Below, one piece after another: positions 27,672 to 36,062 of a stretch of DNA of 64,000 nt (position 1 is the first letter of the stretch; every line of letters begins with the position of its first letter). Source of the stretch: an uncultured Roseibium sp. Its GTDB lineage: Bacteria; Pseudomonadota; Alphaproteobacteria; Rhizobiales; Stappiaceae. The DNA lies in NCBI RefSeq assembly GCF_963675985.1, contig NZ_OY780958.1:558001-622000 (forward strand). The letters are read 5' to 3'. The position numbers and the translations under genes are program-made. Below the pieces are notes generated by a model. That model was not told the DNA's origin, ran no database searches, and worked only from the letters and a program-made list of their open reading frames with translations.

Positions 27672-28181
27672 ATGATCCGGCTTTACGCACAACCCTACGA
27701 CATAACGGCCACGGGCTTTTATTTCGAAACCAGCAAGGAATATTCGGCCAAGGCCGAAGCCCTCAAAAACAGCTCCGGCGCTCCGGTCGAGGAATTTGAA
27801 ATCCAGTTCATCGACGGCGAAACCATCGATGCCGATCTCGCCAAGGCATGGCAGATCAATCAGGCGAACTTCCCCGCCTTTTTAGAGGCTGCGGAAGATT
27901 GGGACCGGGATCAGAAAATCCGCTTCATCATCGCGGTGGGCGAATGCGGTCACGACCATGACGAGGCGGCAAGCGATCCGGCCTCTCTCGACCTCATGTA
28001 CTACGAATTCGGCACCATGCGCGAACTGGCAGAATACTTCGTTGACGAAGGCCTGTTTGGCGCGGAAGTGCCGGAAAACCTGCGCTGCTATCTCGATTAT
28101 GACGCGATCGCGCGGGACCTCTCCGTCGATTACTCCGAGGTGGAGATCGATGGAACCAACATCATTTTTCATTACTTTTAA
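27672..28181 (+). CDS. ardA: Anti-restriction protein ArdA
   Basis: 169 residues, highly acidic. The N-terminus IRLYAQPYDITATGFYFET and the later CLDYD-like segment (LRCYLDYDAIARDL) are those of ArdA, a DNA mimic that blocks type I restriction enzymes. The length matches the family. It protects mobile DNA entering a new host. It sits 14 bases before the ribosome site/start of the ParB-like gene, so the two form an operon. Confidence 0.93.
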   Translation: MIRLYAQPYDITATGFYFETSKEYSAKAEALKNSSGAPVEEFEIQFIDGETIDADLAKAWQINQANFPAFLEAAEDWDRDQKIRFIIAVGECGHDHDEAASDPASLDLMYYEFGTMRELAEYFVDEGLFGAEVPENLRCYLDYDAIARDLSVDYSEVEIDGTNIIFHYF

Positions 28182-28195
28182 AAGGAGAAAATCCC

Positions 28196-28245
28196 ATGAA
28201 ACTTGACTTTATCGATATCAAAAATCTGAAAATCTCCCCCTCAAC
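28196..28245 (+). pseudogene. Detached 5' end of the ParB-like gene
   Basis: ATG at 28196 with a strong AAAGGAG site encodes the expected first ~15 residues of the ParB-like protein, then shifts frame at the C5 tract at 28236-28240. It has the look of a one-base contraction in a homopolymer. Confidence 0.65.
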
Positions 28246-29895
28246 GTGCGCAAGCACGGAGAGATCGGCGGCGAGGACCTGATCCCGAGCATCCGCGCCC
28301 TTGGCATCTTGCAGCCGCTGCTGGTGCGGCCCAATTGCGAGGGCTTTGAAGTGGTGGCCGGGCAGCGGCGCTACCATGCCTGCACCGAGATTGCCAAAGA
28401 CACCGGCCTTGAACCAATCCCGTGCCTGATCATGGAAGACGGAGACGATACCAAGGCCGTCGAGGCTTCTCTGGCAGAAAATGTCGAGCGTCTGCCCATG
28501 GATGAGATCGACCAATACGAGGCGTTCCGGACCCTTTCCAGTCAGGGAAGGAGTGTGGCTGAAATCGCGGATCATTTTGGGGTGACGGAGCGGCTGGTGC
28601 AGCAGCGCCTCGCGCTTGCGGGTCTTCATCCGCCGATCCTCAATGCCTACCGCCGCAAGGAGATCAATGCCACCGATTTGCGCAATCTCACCATGGCCAG
28701 CCTGAAACAGCAGAAAACGTGGTGGAAGCGCTACAATTCCAAGGAAGATTACGCGCCCCAAGGTCACGGGCTGCGCAAATGGCTCTTTGGCGGGGATGAA
28801 ATCCCGGTCTCCAATGCCCTGTTCGATCTCCCCGCCTACAAGGGGGCGATTGTCTCCGATCTCTTTGGCGAAGAGCGGTATTTTGCCGACAGTGCACTCT
28901 TCTGGGAGCATCAGGGCAAGGCCATTGCCGACATCATGGAAGACCACCGCGCCGAGGGCTGGCAAACCGTCATCCTGCATGACGTGGGCGAATACTGGCG
29001 CAAATGGGATTACGTCAAGGTTCCTAAAGAGGATGGCGGCGAAGTGCACATCACCTGTGCGTCCGATGGGGAAGTGACGATCCATGAAGGCTATCTGGAG
29101 GAAAAGGCCTACCGCAAACGTCTAAAGGCCGAAGAAGCAGGAGAAGACAAAGGCCCATCAAAACCCGAGCTGACCAAAGCGATGCAAAACTATCTGGCTT
29201 TGCATCGTCACAGCGCGGTGCGAACCGAACTTCTCAAGGATCAGGGCGTTGCGTTGCGGCTATTGGTGGCGCAGTTCATCGCAGGGTCCCATGCCGATCC
29301 GCAAAAAGCGGATACGGACGCCATTGCCGAAAGCCTGAAAACCAACAAGGCAGAGGACCCGTTCGAGGCCGAGCGCAAGGAGGTTCGCGCGTTGCTCGGC
29401 ATGGAAGAGAGCGGGAATACCACGCTTGTGCCACGCAAGGACGATTGGGATCACCGTCCCGATCCGTACCAGCTTTTTGCCAAGCTGCTGAAACTCGACG
29501 ATGCCGCCGTGATGCGCATCCTGACCTTCGTTGCCGCCGAAACCCTTCCGGCAGGTTCCGCCATGGTGGAAGTGCTCGGCGTTCTGCTCAAGGTGGACAT
29601 GAAGACGGTCTGGCAACCGGACGATACCTTCTTCGATCTTTTCAAGGACAAGGAAGCGATCAACGCAGCCGTGAAGGTGTGTGCGGGCAAGAACGCAGCC
29701 AAGGCGCATGTCACGGCCACCGCCAAGGTGCAGAAGGATGTCATCCGCAAGAGCCTTACAGGAGAGCGCAAGGAAGGAAACCCAGACTGGCAGCCCCGCT
29801 ATATGGCCTTTCCGATGCAGGGCTACACCAAGCGCAACGGCCTAGTGGCTATAGAGCAGTGGGCGAAGGTCAAAAGCTTGTTTGACGCTGTGTAG
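28246..29895 (+). CDS. parB: ParB-like protein with frameshifted 5' end
   Basis: The ParB/Spo0J nuclease-like domain is clear: GILQPLLVRPN, VVAGQRRYHAC, ASLAENVERLPMDEIDQYEAF, and the helix-turn-helix VAEIADHFGVTERLVQQRLALAGL. The best start is ATG 28196, with AAAGGAG upstream, giving MKLDFIDIKNLKIS. That frame leaves the ParB frame at a run of five C's (28236-28240); one more C would restore KISPLNVRKHGE. As it stands, translation can only begin at GTG 28246, which has no ribosome site. The protein may be inactive or poorly made, or the base may be a sequencing error. Confidence 0.85.
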   Translation: MRKHGEIGGEDLIPSIRALGILQPLLVRPNCEGFEVVAGQRRYHACTEIAKDTGLEPIPCLIMEDGDDTKAVEASLAENVERLPMDEIDQYEAFRTLSSQGRSVAEIADHFGVTERLVQQRLALAGLHPPILNAYRRKEINATDLRNLTMASLKQQKTWWKRYNSKEDYAPQGHGLRKWLFGGDEIPVSNALFDLPAYKGAIVSDLFGEERYFADSALFWEHQGKAIADIMEDHRAEGWQTVILHDVGEYWRKWDYVKVPKEDGGEVHITCASDGEVTIHEGYLEEKAYRKRLKAEEAGEDKGPSKPELTKAMQNYLALHRHSAVRTELLKDQGVALRLLVAQFIAGSHADPQKADTDAIAESLKTNKAEDPFEAERKEVRALLGMEESGNTTLVPRKDDWDHRPDPYQLFAKLLKLDDAAVMRILTFVAAETLPAGSAMVEVLGVLLKVDMKTVWQPDDTFFDLFKDKEAINAAVKVCAGKNAAKAHVTATAKVQKDVIRKSLTGERKEGNPDWQPRYMAFPMQGYTKRNGLVAIEQWAKVKSLFDAV

Positions 29896-29907
29896 CCCCC
29901 CAAAACC

Positions 29908-29939
29908 AGCCCCGCGTGGTGCTCGCACCGCACGGGGCT
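29908..29939 (+). terminator. Hairpin after the ParB-like gene
   Basis: An imperfect stem AGCCCCGCGTGGTGC/GCACCGCACGGGGCT with a 2-base loop begins 13 bases after the stop. The T-run is weak. Its place between convergent genes supports a bidirectional terminator. Confidence 0.6.
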
Positions 29940-29959
29940 TCACAGAGGATAAAATCTCT

Positions 29960-30253
29960 TTATGTCTGGCTGTCCGTGCCATTCCTGAGCGTTTCGATAT
30001 AGGTCGACAAGGTATGCAGATTTTCGTCAGTGAGCGGTTTTCGTTCCATCAGGCGGTTAATCAGATCGTCCCAGCCCTCTGGAACGATCTCTTCGTGGTG
30101 TTTCTGAGCTTCCGGGTTGTCCGGAATTTGCATGACCAGATCAACCAGCGCTTCAGTTACAGCCCATGTCTCTTCCAGCACTTTGAATTTCTCCTCCTCT
30201 GTCAGGTCCAGTCCTTCAAGCGTGGGCAGGTATTTTTCCAAATCTTCCCGCAT
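29960..30253 (-). CDS. Small acidic protein, paralogue of 17991-18215
   Basis: 97 residues starting MREDLEKYLPTLEGLDLTEE with a GGAGGG site upstream. It is helical and has no named domain I know. It shares pattern with the 74-residue protein upstream of the large recombinase (GLDLTEEEKFKVLEETW against GFDLPEDKKIDLIHTVW). Both lie beside serine recombinase genes, which hints at a shared accessory role. Confidence 0.75.
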   Translation of the reverse strand: MREDLEKYLPTLEGLDLTEEEKFKVLEETWAVTEALVDLVMQIPDNPEAQKHHEEIVPEGWDDLINRLMERKPLTDENLHTLSTYIETLRNGTDSQT

Positions 30254-30363
30254 TTCGTCCCTCCGATATTGATGGTGTTAAGTACCGGTTCCCGCTGGTG
30301 AGACGCCCGCCTGGCCGATTGGGGATGCGGCGGACGGGCATCTCATAGGAAAAAGGCAGAGTT

Positions 30364-30963
30364 TCACGACACCAGTTCCAGCCGCCTGAACGCCCGGCTG
30401 AGGGTCATGCGGGAAACGCCGTAACGCCGAGCGACATCTGCAGTCTTCTGGCCGCGCTGATGAATGGCGGCATGCGCTCCAAGGACTTTTCGCGGGCACA
30501 GCCTGTAGGGCCGTCCGATATGCTTGCCGCGCCGCCGGGCGGCTTCCATCCCGGCGATGGTGTTCTCAATAATGATGTCGCGTTGGAATTCGGCAAAGGC
30601 GGAGAACATGTGATAGACGAGCTTGCCGCCGGGCGTGGTGGTGTTAATCGCTTCGGAAATCGAGCAGAAATGAATCCCCTCCTGCTGGAAGCGCACCAGA
30701 AGGTCGGAGAGGTGCAGCACGGACCGGCCCAATCGGTCCAGCTTGAACACGACAACGGTATCCCCCGGCTTCAACGCTTTCAGCATCCTGTCGAGACCTG
30801 GCCTGCTCGACTTCGCCCCCGACACGCCGTGGTCGGTGAAAATCGGGTGGCAGTTCACGGCCTTGAGCACGTCGAGCTGCATGCGCAGTTTCTGATCGGT
30901 GGTGGATACCCGCGCATAGCCTATGCGCCGACCGGGGCATTCGATGTGGGGCCGGATGGTCAT
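30364..30963 (-). CDS. Small serine resolvase/invertase
   Basis: 199 residues of the Tn3 resolvase/Pin family. The catalytic GYARVSTTDQ and the VFKLDRLGRSVLHL segment are intact, as is the FAEFQRDIIIENTIAGMEAARRRGKHIGRP hinge. The C-terminal helix-turn-helix reads TADVARRYGVSRMTLSRAF. It may resolve dimers of the excised circle or have arrived with a transposon. Distinct from the island's large serine recombinase. Confidence 0.92.
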   Translation of the reverse strand: MTIRPHIECPGRRIGYARVSTTDQKLRMQLDVLKAVNCHPIFTDHGVSGAKSSRPGLDRMLKALKPGDTVVVFKLDRLGRSVLHLSDLLVRFQQEGIHFCSISEAINTTTPGGKLVYHMFSAFAEFQRDIIIENTIAGMEAARRRGKHIGRPYRLCPRKVLGAHAAIHQRGQKTADVARRYGVSRMTLSRAFRRLELVS

Positions 30964-31127
30964 GACAACCGCCTTCCGCTGTCGACAAAAGGGAACCCTT
31001 TTGCGCGTTTGAGAGGGAGGCAGTTCGCCGATCTGGAGCTAAGTCTAAAATGACGGCTTTGTGCCGTTCTTCGCTGTAATTTTTCCATATTTCTTGTCTA
31101 AAATAAAAATAACAAAACCGTTCCCTT

Positions 31128-31469
31128 ATGTTCGGCATAAATCGAGCACTCATTGCAAGTTTAATTGCACTATTTCCCGCGTTCTGCATGCCTTCGTATG
31201 CAGAAGAGCGTTTTACGGCGAAAGAGTTTCTGGAATGGAATGAGGTTAGTCGCAGATCGTATATTCAATCATCTCTCATGATGGCGAATATGATTGCCAA
31301 TGAGAACGACAAGCAGCAATCCCAATGCATTAGCGACTGGTATGCCGAAGATCGCAGGGGCCGGGAACAATACATCTATGACGTGATGGGGAAAGCTCTC
31401 GATTTTCATCCAATGGGGGTGATCATTGCCGTCCTTGAAAAGAAATGCGGTCCCTTCAAGTACCAGTGA
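31128..31469 (+). CDS. Small secreted protein of unknown function
   Basis: 113 residues with a signal peptide (ALIASLIALFPAFCMPSYA) and a mature part with two Cys (QCISDWY and KKCGPF) that may form a disulfide. The layout of a KEFLEWNEVSRRSYIQ start with paired Cys recalls the Rap1a/Tai immunity-like fold, but similarity is weak and I do not assign it. The sequence is more AT-rich than its neighbours. Confidence 0.6.
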   Translation: MFGINRALIASLIALFPAFCMPSYAEERFTAKEFLEWNEVSRRSYIQSSLMMANMIANENDKQQSQCISDWYAEDRRGREQYIYDVMGKALDFHPMGVIIAVLEKKCGPFKYQ

Positions 31470-31470
31470 C

Positions 31471-32253
31471 TTAAGAGCCAAAATCAAACTTGGTGGCAAT
31501 TAAAGGCTGATCGGGAGCCTGTTCGGTCGAGGCAGTTGGTGCTTCGTGACGCGTGGCTATTGCATGTGTTTCACCAGCCATCTCTTTTACGCGGTCCACG
31601 ATATCGTCCTGCTCATCACGCAAGGATTGAACCTCGTCTTTTGCAGCCGGATCGTCCCGGCTCTCCAGACAGTCAAGGATTTCCCCGAGACGCAGGCCGT
31701 GTTGCTCGCTTTCGCCTTGCAGCTCTTTCAACCGCTCACGGTCTTCGATCAGCGATAGATATGTTTCAGGTGGTGGGGTGTCAGTCCAGTCAATTCCCTC
31801 GGCAAGGGCCGGATCGACCAGTTCCATGTCGGTCGTATACGCCTTGCCATCCTTGCCCATAAACGCCTTACGCCCATCGGGCAGGGTCACGGCCTTGTCG
31901 AGCACCTGATTAATCCGGGTCTCGACGGTCTTCATTGCGCGGGCAATGTGGTCCTGGAGGTCCGTCACTGCTACTTGCGCCTGACGGTTTTCGCTGACAG
32001 TTGCCTTGTAAAGCTGCGCATATTCGGGATCGCTCAGAAGCAGGATGTCCAAAGCCGAAAGGGCACTGGAATGCTTATTACCGGACCGCCCGTTTCCACG
32101 GGCGGCGTCCCGCGCTTCGGGGCTGAGAAAACGCTTCATCCGGCCATTGTCATAGCCGCCGATTTCGGCATTGAGATCGGCGATATCCTGCTGGCGCGCT
32201 CTTTCGTTCTGCGCTCGAACAATTTCGTTAAATTCCCCCAAATAATCTGCCAT
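31471..32253 (-). CDS. Unknown coiled-coil island protein
   Basis: 260 residues, hydrophilic, with likely coiled-coil helices (e.g. IEDRERLKELQGESEQHGL and EVQSLRDEQDDIVDRVKEMAG). A middle part, LPDGRKAFMGKDGKAYTTD, looks like a short beta hairpin. No known family recognised. It ends two bases from the convergent secreted protein gene. Confidence 0.7.
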   Translation of the reverse strand: MADYLGEFNEIVRAQNERARQQDIADLNAEIGGYDNGRMKRFLSPEARDAARGNGRSGNKHSSALSALDILLLSDPEYAQLYKATVSENRQAQVAVTDLQDHIARAMKTVETRINQVLDKAVTLPDGRKAFMGKDGKAYTTDMELVDPALAEGIDWTDTPPPETYLSLIEDRERLKELQGESEQHGLRLGEILDCLESRDDPAAKDEVQSLRDEQDDIVDRVKEMAGETHAIATRHEAPTASTEQAPDQPLIATKFDFGS

Positions 32254-32349
32254 AAGAAAAATTCTTTAATTATTATAATGCTTTAAAATACACCTCCATT
32301 ATACCATTTCTGGAGATTGAATTGCAAATTGGCATGACTATCGATATCT

Positions 32350-32381
32350 TTGGCAAAGTTTGTCAAAATATGCCATAATGG
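32350..32381 (+). promoter_or_regulatory. Possible parDE promoter/operator
   Basis: A TGGCA...TGCCA inverted repeat (32351-32355 and 32371-32375) encloses TTTGTCAAAATA, with a CATAAT -10-like element right at its end. ParD antitoxins autoregulate by binding such sites. An AGGAGGTG ribosome site follows at about 32389. Confidence 0.4.
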
Positions 32382-32401
32382 ACTCGTAGGAGGTGCTTGT
32401 T

Positions 32402-32662
32402 ATGGCAACCATGAATGTTTCTCTGCCCGATCCCATGAAGGAATGGGTCGAATCCCGGCTTGAGACCGGGCAATACAGCAATGCAAGCGACTATGTGCGC
32501 GACCTGATCCGGCACGATCAGGAGCGGGTTTCCAAGATCGCGGAAATGCAAAGGCTGGTCGATGAAGGCCTTGAAAGCGGGATCGGCACGCGCGGCATGG
32601 ATGAGCTTCTGGACGCGGCCCGCAAAAAAGCCGGTGTCAGCGCAACAGGCAATGACCTATAG
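32402..32662 (+). CDS. parD: ParD-type antitoxin
   Basis: 86 residues. MNVSLPDPMKEWVESRL and YSNASDYVRDLIRHDQ give the ribbon-helix-helix of ParD/CC2985 antitoxins; the C-terminal part is the flexible toxin-binding tail. The strong AGGAGGTG site fixes the ATG at 32402. It overlaps the toxin gene by 11 bases, as usual in TA pairs. It likely stabilises the island. Confidence 0.92.
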   Translation: MATMNVSLPDPMKEWVESRLETGQYSNASDYVRDLIRHDQERVSKIAEMQRLVDEGLESGIGTRGMDELLDAARKKAGVSATGNDL

Positions 32663-32948
32663 GCTCACCGGCAAGGCCGAAGACGATTTTATCTCAATTT
32701 ACGTTACCGGGGTTCGGGATTTTGGCGTCGCTCAAGCAGAACGTTACCAGCGCGATCTGATCGAGACTTTCGAAACTCTATCCGACAATCCCCGACTTGC
32801 CCGTGCGCGGCAGGAACTTCGTCCCCCGATGCGGGTTCATCCGCACGGCTCTCATCTCATTCTTTATCGCATTGAGGAGAACGGAGACATTCTGATCGTC
32901 CGTATTCGCCATGCGCGTGAGGACTGGATTCCAGATCCGCAAGGGTGA
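32652..32948 (+). CDS. parE: ParE-type toxin
   Basis: 98 residues of the RelE/ParE superfamily: YRLTGKAEDDFISIYVTGV at the start, a central helix with YQRDLIETFETLSDNP, and the C-terminal HLILYRIEENGDILIVRIRHAREDW. ParE toxins inhibit DNA gyrase. The reading frame starts within the end of parD. The pair is complete and looks functional. Confidence 0.92.
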   Translation: MTYRLTGKAEDDFISIYVTGVRDFGVAQAERYQRDLIETFETLSDNPRLARARQELRPPMRVHPHGSHLILYRIEENGDILIVRIRHAREDWIPDPQG

Positions 32949-32955
32949 GGGCCGT

Positions 32956-33351
32956 TCAATCGGCGGGGTGTCTGATCTCGGAAGATGTGACCATCAGATC
33001 TTCGATGGCCCCTTGAGCCTTAGCCAGATCGGAATGGAACCAGGTGATTGATCCCTCGCCCGTCGAAAGTGTGCGGGAATGAATATAAAGCGTTCCAAAC
33101 GGCCATGCGGCCATAGGGAGCGTTAATGCCAGTCCGGCGAGAACCGCCTGTTCGTGCCAATAAAGCAGATCGGCATTGAACAGACCGAAAGCACCTATGA
33201 GAGCGCCGATCCCTGCTCCCATCAGAAACAGGGGGCGTTTCAGGATCAGGTTCTCGATATGGGAGAGCTTGTAGCGCCGTCCCCGGAACCGCAGCATCGT
33301 CTCGGTCACCGAAAGCGGGCCGGATTGGAATTTCGGGGTGAGTGTGGTCAT
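32956..33351 (-). CDS. DUF6232-like membrane protein
   Basis: 131 residues with an N-terminal beta part (SVTETMLRFRGRRYKLSHI), two membrane helices (LFLMGAGIGALIGAFGLF and AVLAGLALTLPMAAW), and a C-terminal soluble segment. The pattern matches DUF6232. A strong AAGGAGGAG site precedes the start. It is in a run of minus-strand genes that leads to the coupling protein. Confidence 0.75.
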   Translation of the reverse strand: MTTLTPKFQSGPLSVTETMLRFRGRRYKLSHIENLILKRPLFLMGAGIGALIGAFGLFNADLLYWHEQAVLAGLALTLPMAAWPFGTLYIHSRTLSTGEGSITWFHSDLAKAQGAIEDLMVTSSEIRHPAD

Positions 33352-33363
33352 TGAGCTCCTCCT

Positions 33364-33942
33364 TCAAGAGTGTTTCGGTCCGCCGCAGCGCGGCGAGGCG
33401 ACAAGACGGGTGGAAAGCTGGTCGAGACGCTGGATGTTGGCAGGGCGCCAGATACGGAAACTTGCTGAAAACAAGCCAAGGGACACCCGGTCTTCCAAGG
33501 CCTCGGCAATGACGCAGCCGCAATAATCTCCGGTGACAGGAATAACCGGGCCGGAGTGTCCGAAACGCTCTTGCAGGGCTTTGCGGGTTTCCAGTTCCGA
33601 CAGAGCGGTCATGGCACCTGAAAGGTCCTTGCCGAACGCGCGGTTAAAATCCTCACCGAAGAACTGGCCGAGGAGCGCGCCGGTCAGAGCGTTCATCTGA
33701 TCTTGCTCAGAGCGCTGTTGCTGACGGGCCCGGTCAATTTCGTCCTGCCATTGCTGAACGGCGGTCGTCTTGGCGTTTTCGACCGTTGCGTTGCATTGCG
33801 GGCGCCAGGTTTTGTCCGCAAGGCGTGGGGCGATGAAATCCGGGCCGATGACAAAAACATTAGCGCCGGTCCAGAGCATGGCGGCGATCACCACCGGGGC
33901 AATCGCATCGATGAAGGGAATGTCCCTGATCATGGACAACAT
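33364..33942 (-). CDS. Unknown membrane-anchored island protein
   Basis: 192 residues. One N-terminal transmembrane helix (APVVIAAMLWTGANVFVI), then a probable coiled coil rich in Gln and Glu (WQDEIDRARQQQRSEQDQM), then a C-terminal domain with several Cys. Not recognised. GGAG lies upstream of the ATG. It is likely translated with the other membrane proteins of the run. Confidence 0.7.
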   Translation of the reverse strand: MLSMIRDIPFIDAIAPVVIAAMLWTGANVFVIGPDFIAPRLADKTWRPQCNATVENAKTTAVQQWQDEIDRARQQQRSEQDQMNALTGALLGQFFGEDFNRAFGKDLSGAMTALSELETRKALQERFGHSGPVIPVTGDYCGCVIAEALEDRVSLGLFSASFRIWRPANIQRLDQLSTRLVASPRCGGPKHS

Positions 33943-34010
33943 GAGGGTATCTCCATTGTTTAGTTGAAAGGGATTTGAGGGGGGGGGCAGTCGGGACAGG
34001 CCGCGTCCGC

Positions 34011-34568
34011 TCAGGCTTCACGCTCCCGCTTCCCGCTGAGACGAGGGCGGCGGTTCGGTTGGCTTTTCTGTGGCTGGATTGGGTTCCCGCCCGTAATCCG
34101 GCTTCGAAACCGGCAATGGGTGCCCATCAGAGATAACGCACTGTTACGCGTGAGATTGAAGGTCTTCAGGGCTTTTGTGGAAAATGTGGGAACGCTCAAG
34201 ATACCCGTGCCGTCCACATTGGCCAGCACCAGCTTTTCGGTGACCTCGCCGCTGTCCGCCTCGGTGCTGATGTAACACCACTCTGCCTCAATGACAGGAT
34301 TAGAGGTTGAGGCATATTGCGTGCCCGTCACAACCGGGAAGGAGCTATAGCGAACGGTGGTGAAGAGCGTATAGGCGACAACCTCATCCTTCCGGTGCGA
34401 GTTTTCCGCGATGGGCGGCGGCGTTGCGGGTTTGCGAAGGTCAGGGAAAAAATCTCCGGTCGAAAACCCTGCCGCGTTCAGTATGGAGAAGGCGACCAGA
34501 AACAGGCTGAAGCCGAGAACGGCAACGATGGCCGTTCCCCAGGTCAGATTTGAAAACACCCGTTTCAT
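34011..34568 (-). CDS. Unknown single-pass membrane protein
   Basis: 185 residues with an N-terminal transmembrane helix (TAIVAVLGFSLFLVAFSIL) and an outer domain that I do not recognise. The C-terminal tail is basic and Pro-rich. It overlaps the preceding gene by 4 bases and has GGAGG upstream of its ATG, so it is translationally coupled. Confidence 0.7.
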   Translation of the reverse strand: MKRVFSNLTWGTAIVAVLGFSLFLVAFSILNAAGFSTGDFFPDLRKPATPPPIAENSHRKDEVVAYTLFTTVRYSSFPVVTGTQYASTSNPVIEAEWCYISTEADSGEVTEKLVLANVDGTGILSVPTFSTKALKTFNLTRNSALSLMGTHCRFRSRITGGNPIQPQKSQPNRRPRLSGKREREA

Positions 34569-35707
34569 TGGCCGCCTCCAATGCGCAACGGGGCACCGCG
34601 TTTGCGGTCCAGGCGATTAAGCTCGTCGTGGATGCGTTCAACCTCGCCAAGGGTGGTCGTGCTCGTCGGCTTACCCTGACGGTTCAGATCCCGGACGCGC
34701 AGCATGAGGAAAGCGAGGAGCACCAGCGGCAGAAGATCGATTGCAACCGCCGTGGCAATTGCCGGTATGAGCGAGCGCCAGTAGACAAGCACACCGAGCA
34801 TGGCATTGGGACGGCTGTTGGAGACGGTCTCGACCGTGCGCGATACGAGACCGGCTGCCGTGTCAGCAATGGCGTTTGCCTGCTCCTGAACACCGGCAAG
34901 GATGTTGCCGATAGCTTCCTTCTGGGCCTTCGTGCGGACCGAGGCCGGGATCACGATCCCCGCGGTCAGGGCCGCCATGTCTTGCCGGACCTGATCTGCC
35001 ACTGACTGGCTGCCGAGACCGGCAATTACCGCGTTGACGCAATCGACGGACCCTGCCGCCTTTTGCTCCAGGTCCGTGCCCCCGTTTTCCAGGGTGCCGC
35101 GCAAGTTGCCAAGACACAATTGGCCATCGGCGCCAAGCGCGGATACATCATCTCCGGCTTTTGCCACCATGGATGCCCTGGCATCGATCTTGGCTGTGAT
35201 TTGGCGCAGCAGCTTGGAGACGGCGCCTTTGCCCGGCGAGCCGGAGATCGCGCCACTTTGCTCCTCGCTTGCGGCCAAGCTTTCAATGTTGGCGGCAAAG
35301 GCGGTCAGTTGGCCGGACAGCCCCTTGAACTTGCCGCCCTCGCCAATGGCTTCGTTGAGCCGGGTTTCCGCTTGAACGGTTCGGTCCTTCAGGGCCAGGA
35401 GCTGGACTTCCGACTGGGCAAGGGCCACCAGATTCCAATAGGCGGAGATCGACAGCACGATTGCGATGCCGCTTGCGACCGTCACCCAGCCAATGGCCCG
35501 AATGACGGGGTTGTCGAGCGTCGGCAGAACGTCGAAAGCGACCTTCCAGAACATGTAGAGGGCGACGAAGACCCCGACCGAGGTCAGCGCACATAGCGAC
35601 AGATGCCACCAGTCGCCGCCGACGATACTGCTAAAGCCCGCAAAGTTCAGGACCGCACTGATCAGGGCCAGGATCATCAGCGGCGCGGCAAATTGCGAAG
35701 GGTTCAT
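34565..35707 (-). CDS. Multi-pass membrane protein with coiled-coil, unknown
   Basis: About 380 residues. Three N-terminal membrane helices (residues ~10-105), a long soluble middle that is likely a coiled coil, then a helix pair near the C-terminus (AIATAVAIDLLPLVLLAFLML). The ATG at 35707 has AAAGGAGGT upstream. It may be part of the envelope interface of the conjugative coupling protein; this is inference from its place. Confidence 0.75.
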   Translation of the reverse strand: MNPSQFAAPLMILALISAVLNFAGFSSIVGGDWWHLSLCALTSVGVFVALYMFWKVAFDVLPTLDNPVIRAIGWVTVASGIAIVLSISAYWNLVALAQSEVQLLALKDRTVQAETRLNEAIGEGGKFKGLSGQLTAFAANIESLAASEEQSGAISGSPGKGAVSKLLRQITAKIDARASMVAKAGDDVSALGADGQLCLGNLRGTLENGGTDLEQKAAGSVDCVNAVIAGLGSQSVADQVRQDMAALTAGIVIPASVRTKAQKEAIGNILAGVQEQANAIADTAAGLVSRTVETVSNSRPNAMLGVLVYWRSLIPAIATAVAIDLLPLVLLAFLMLRVRDLNRQGKPTSTTTLGEVERIHDELNRLDRKRGAPLRIGGGQ

Positions 35708-35720
35708 GGCGAACCTCCTT

Positions 35721-36041
35721 TCAGGGGTTGATGAAATCGGAGAGGGTGATGGGATGCGTTGTGAAAACCGGACAACGGCGTCCAAACCCGTTGCGGTTGT
35801 TGGCTTGCCGCCAACCGTGAAGCGCACTGAAATAGACGCAATCGTAGCGGGTTTTTGGACTTCCCCGGTCGTAGCTGTAGGAAATGAGCATGGCCGGTGA
35901 GCCGATGAGAAACAGCGCGGTGAAACCGATCACCGGAACCAGCAAAACTCTTGAAAGGCTGCGGGTGAACGGATTGCCGGACGTGCCCGCGAATATGGGA
36001 AGAGTGTTCGCAGGCCTTGGCCTGCGCAAAAAACGGCGCAT
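35721..36041 (-). CDS. Small membrane protein, unknown
   Basis: 106 residues with one clear hydrophobic helix (LLVPVIGFTALFLIGSPAMLI) followed by a region with two Cys (TRYDCVYFSAL and GRRCPVF). GGAGG precedes the ATG. It lies between the coupling protein and the multi-pass protein with tight spacing, which supports it as a real gene of the operon. Confidence 0.65.
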   Translation of the reverse strand: MRRFLRRPRPANTLPIFAGTSGNPFTRSLSRVLLVPVIGFTALFLIGSPAMLISYSYDRGSPKTRYDCVYFSALHGWRQANNRNGFGRRCPVFTTHPITLSDFINP

Positions 36042-36062
36042 GGATGCCTCCGTCAGCTTAGG

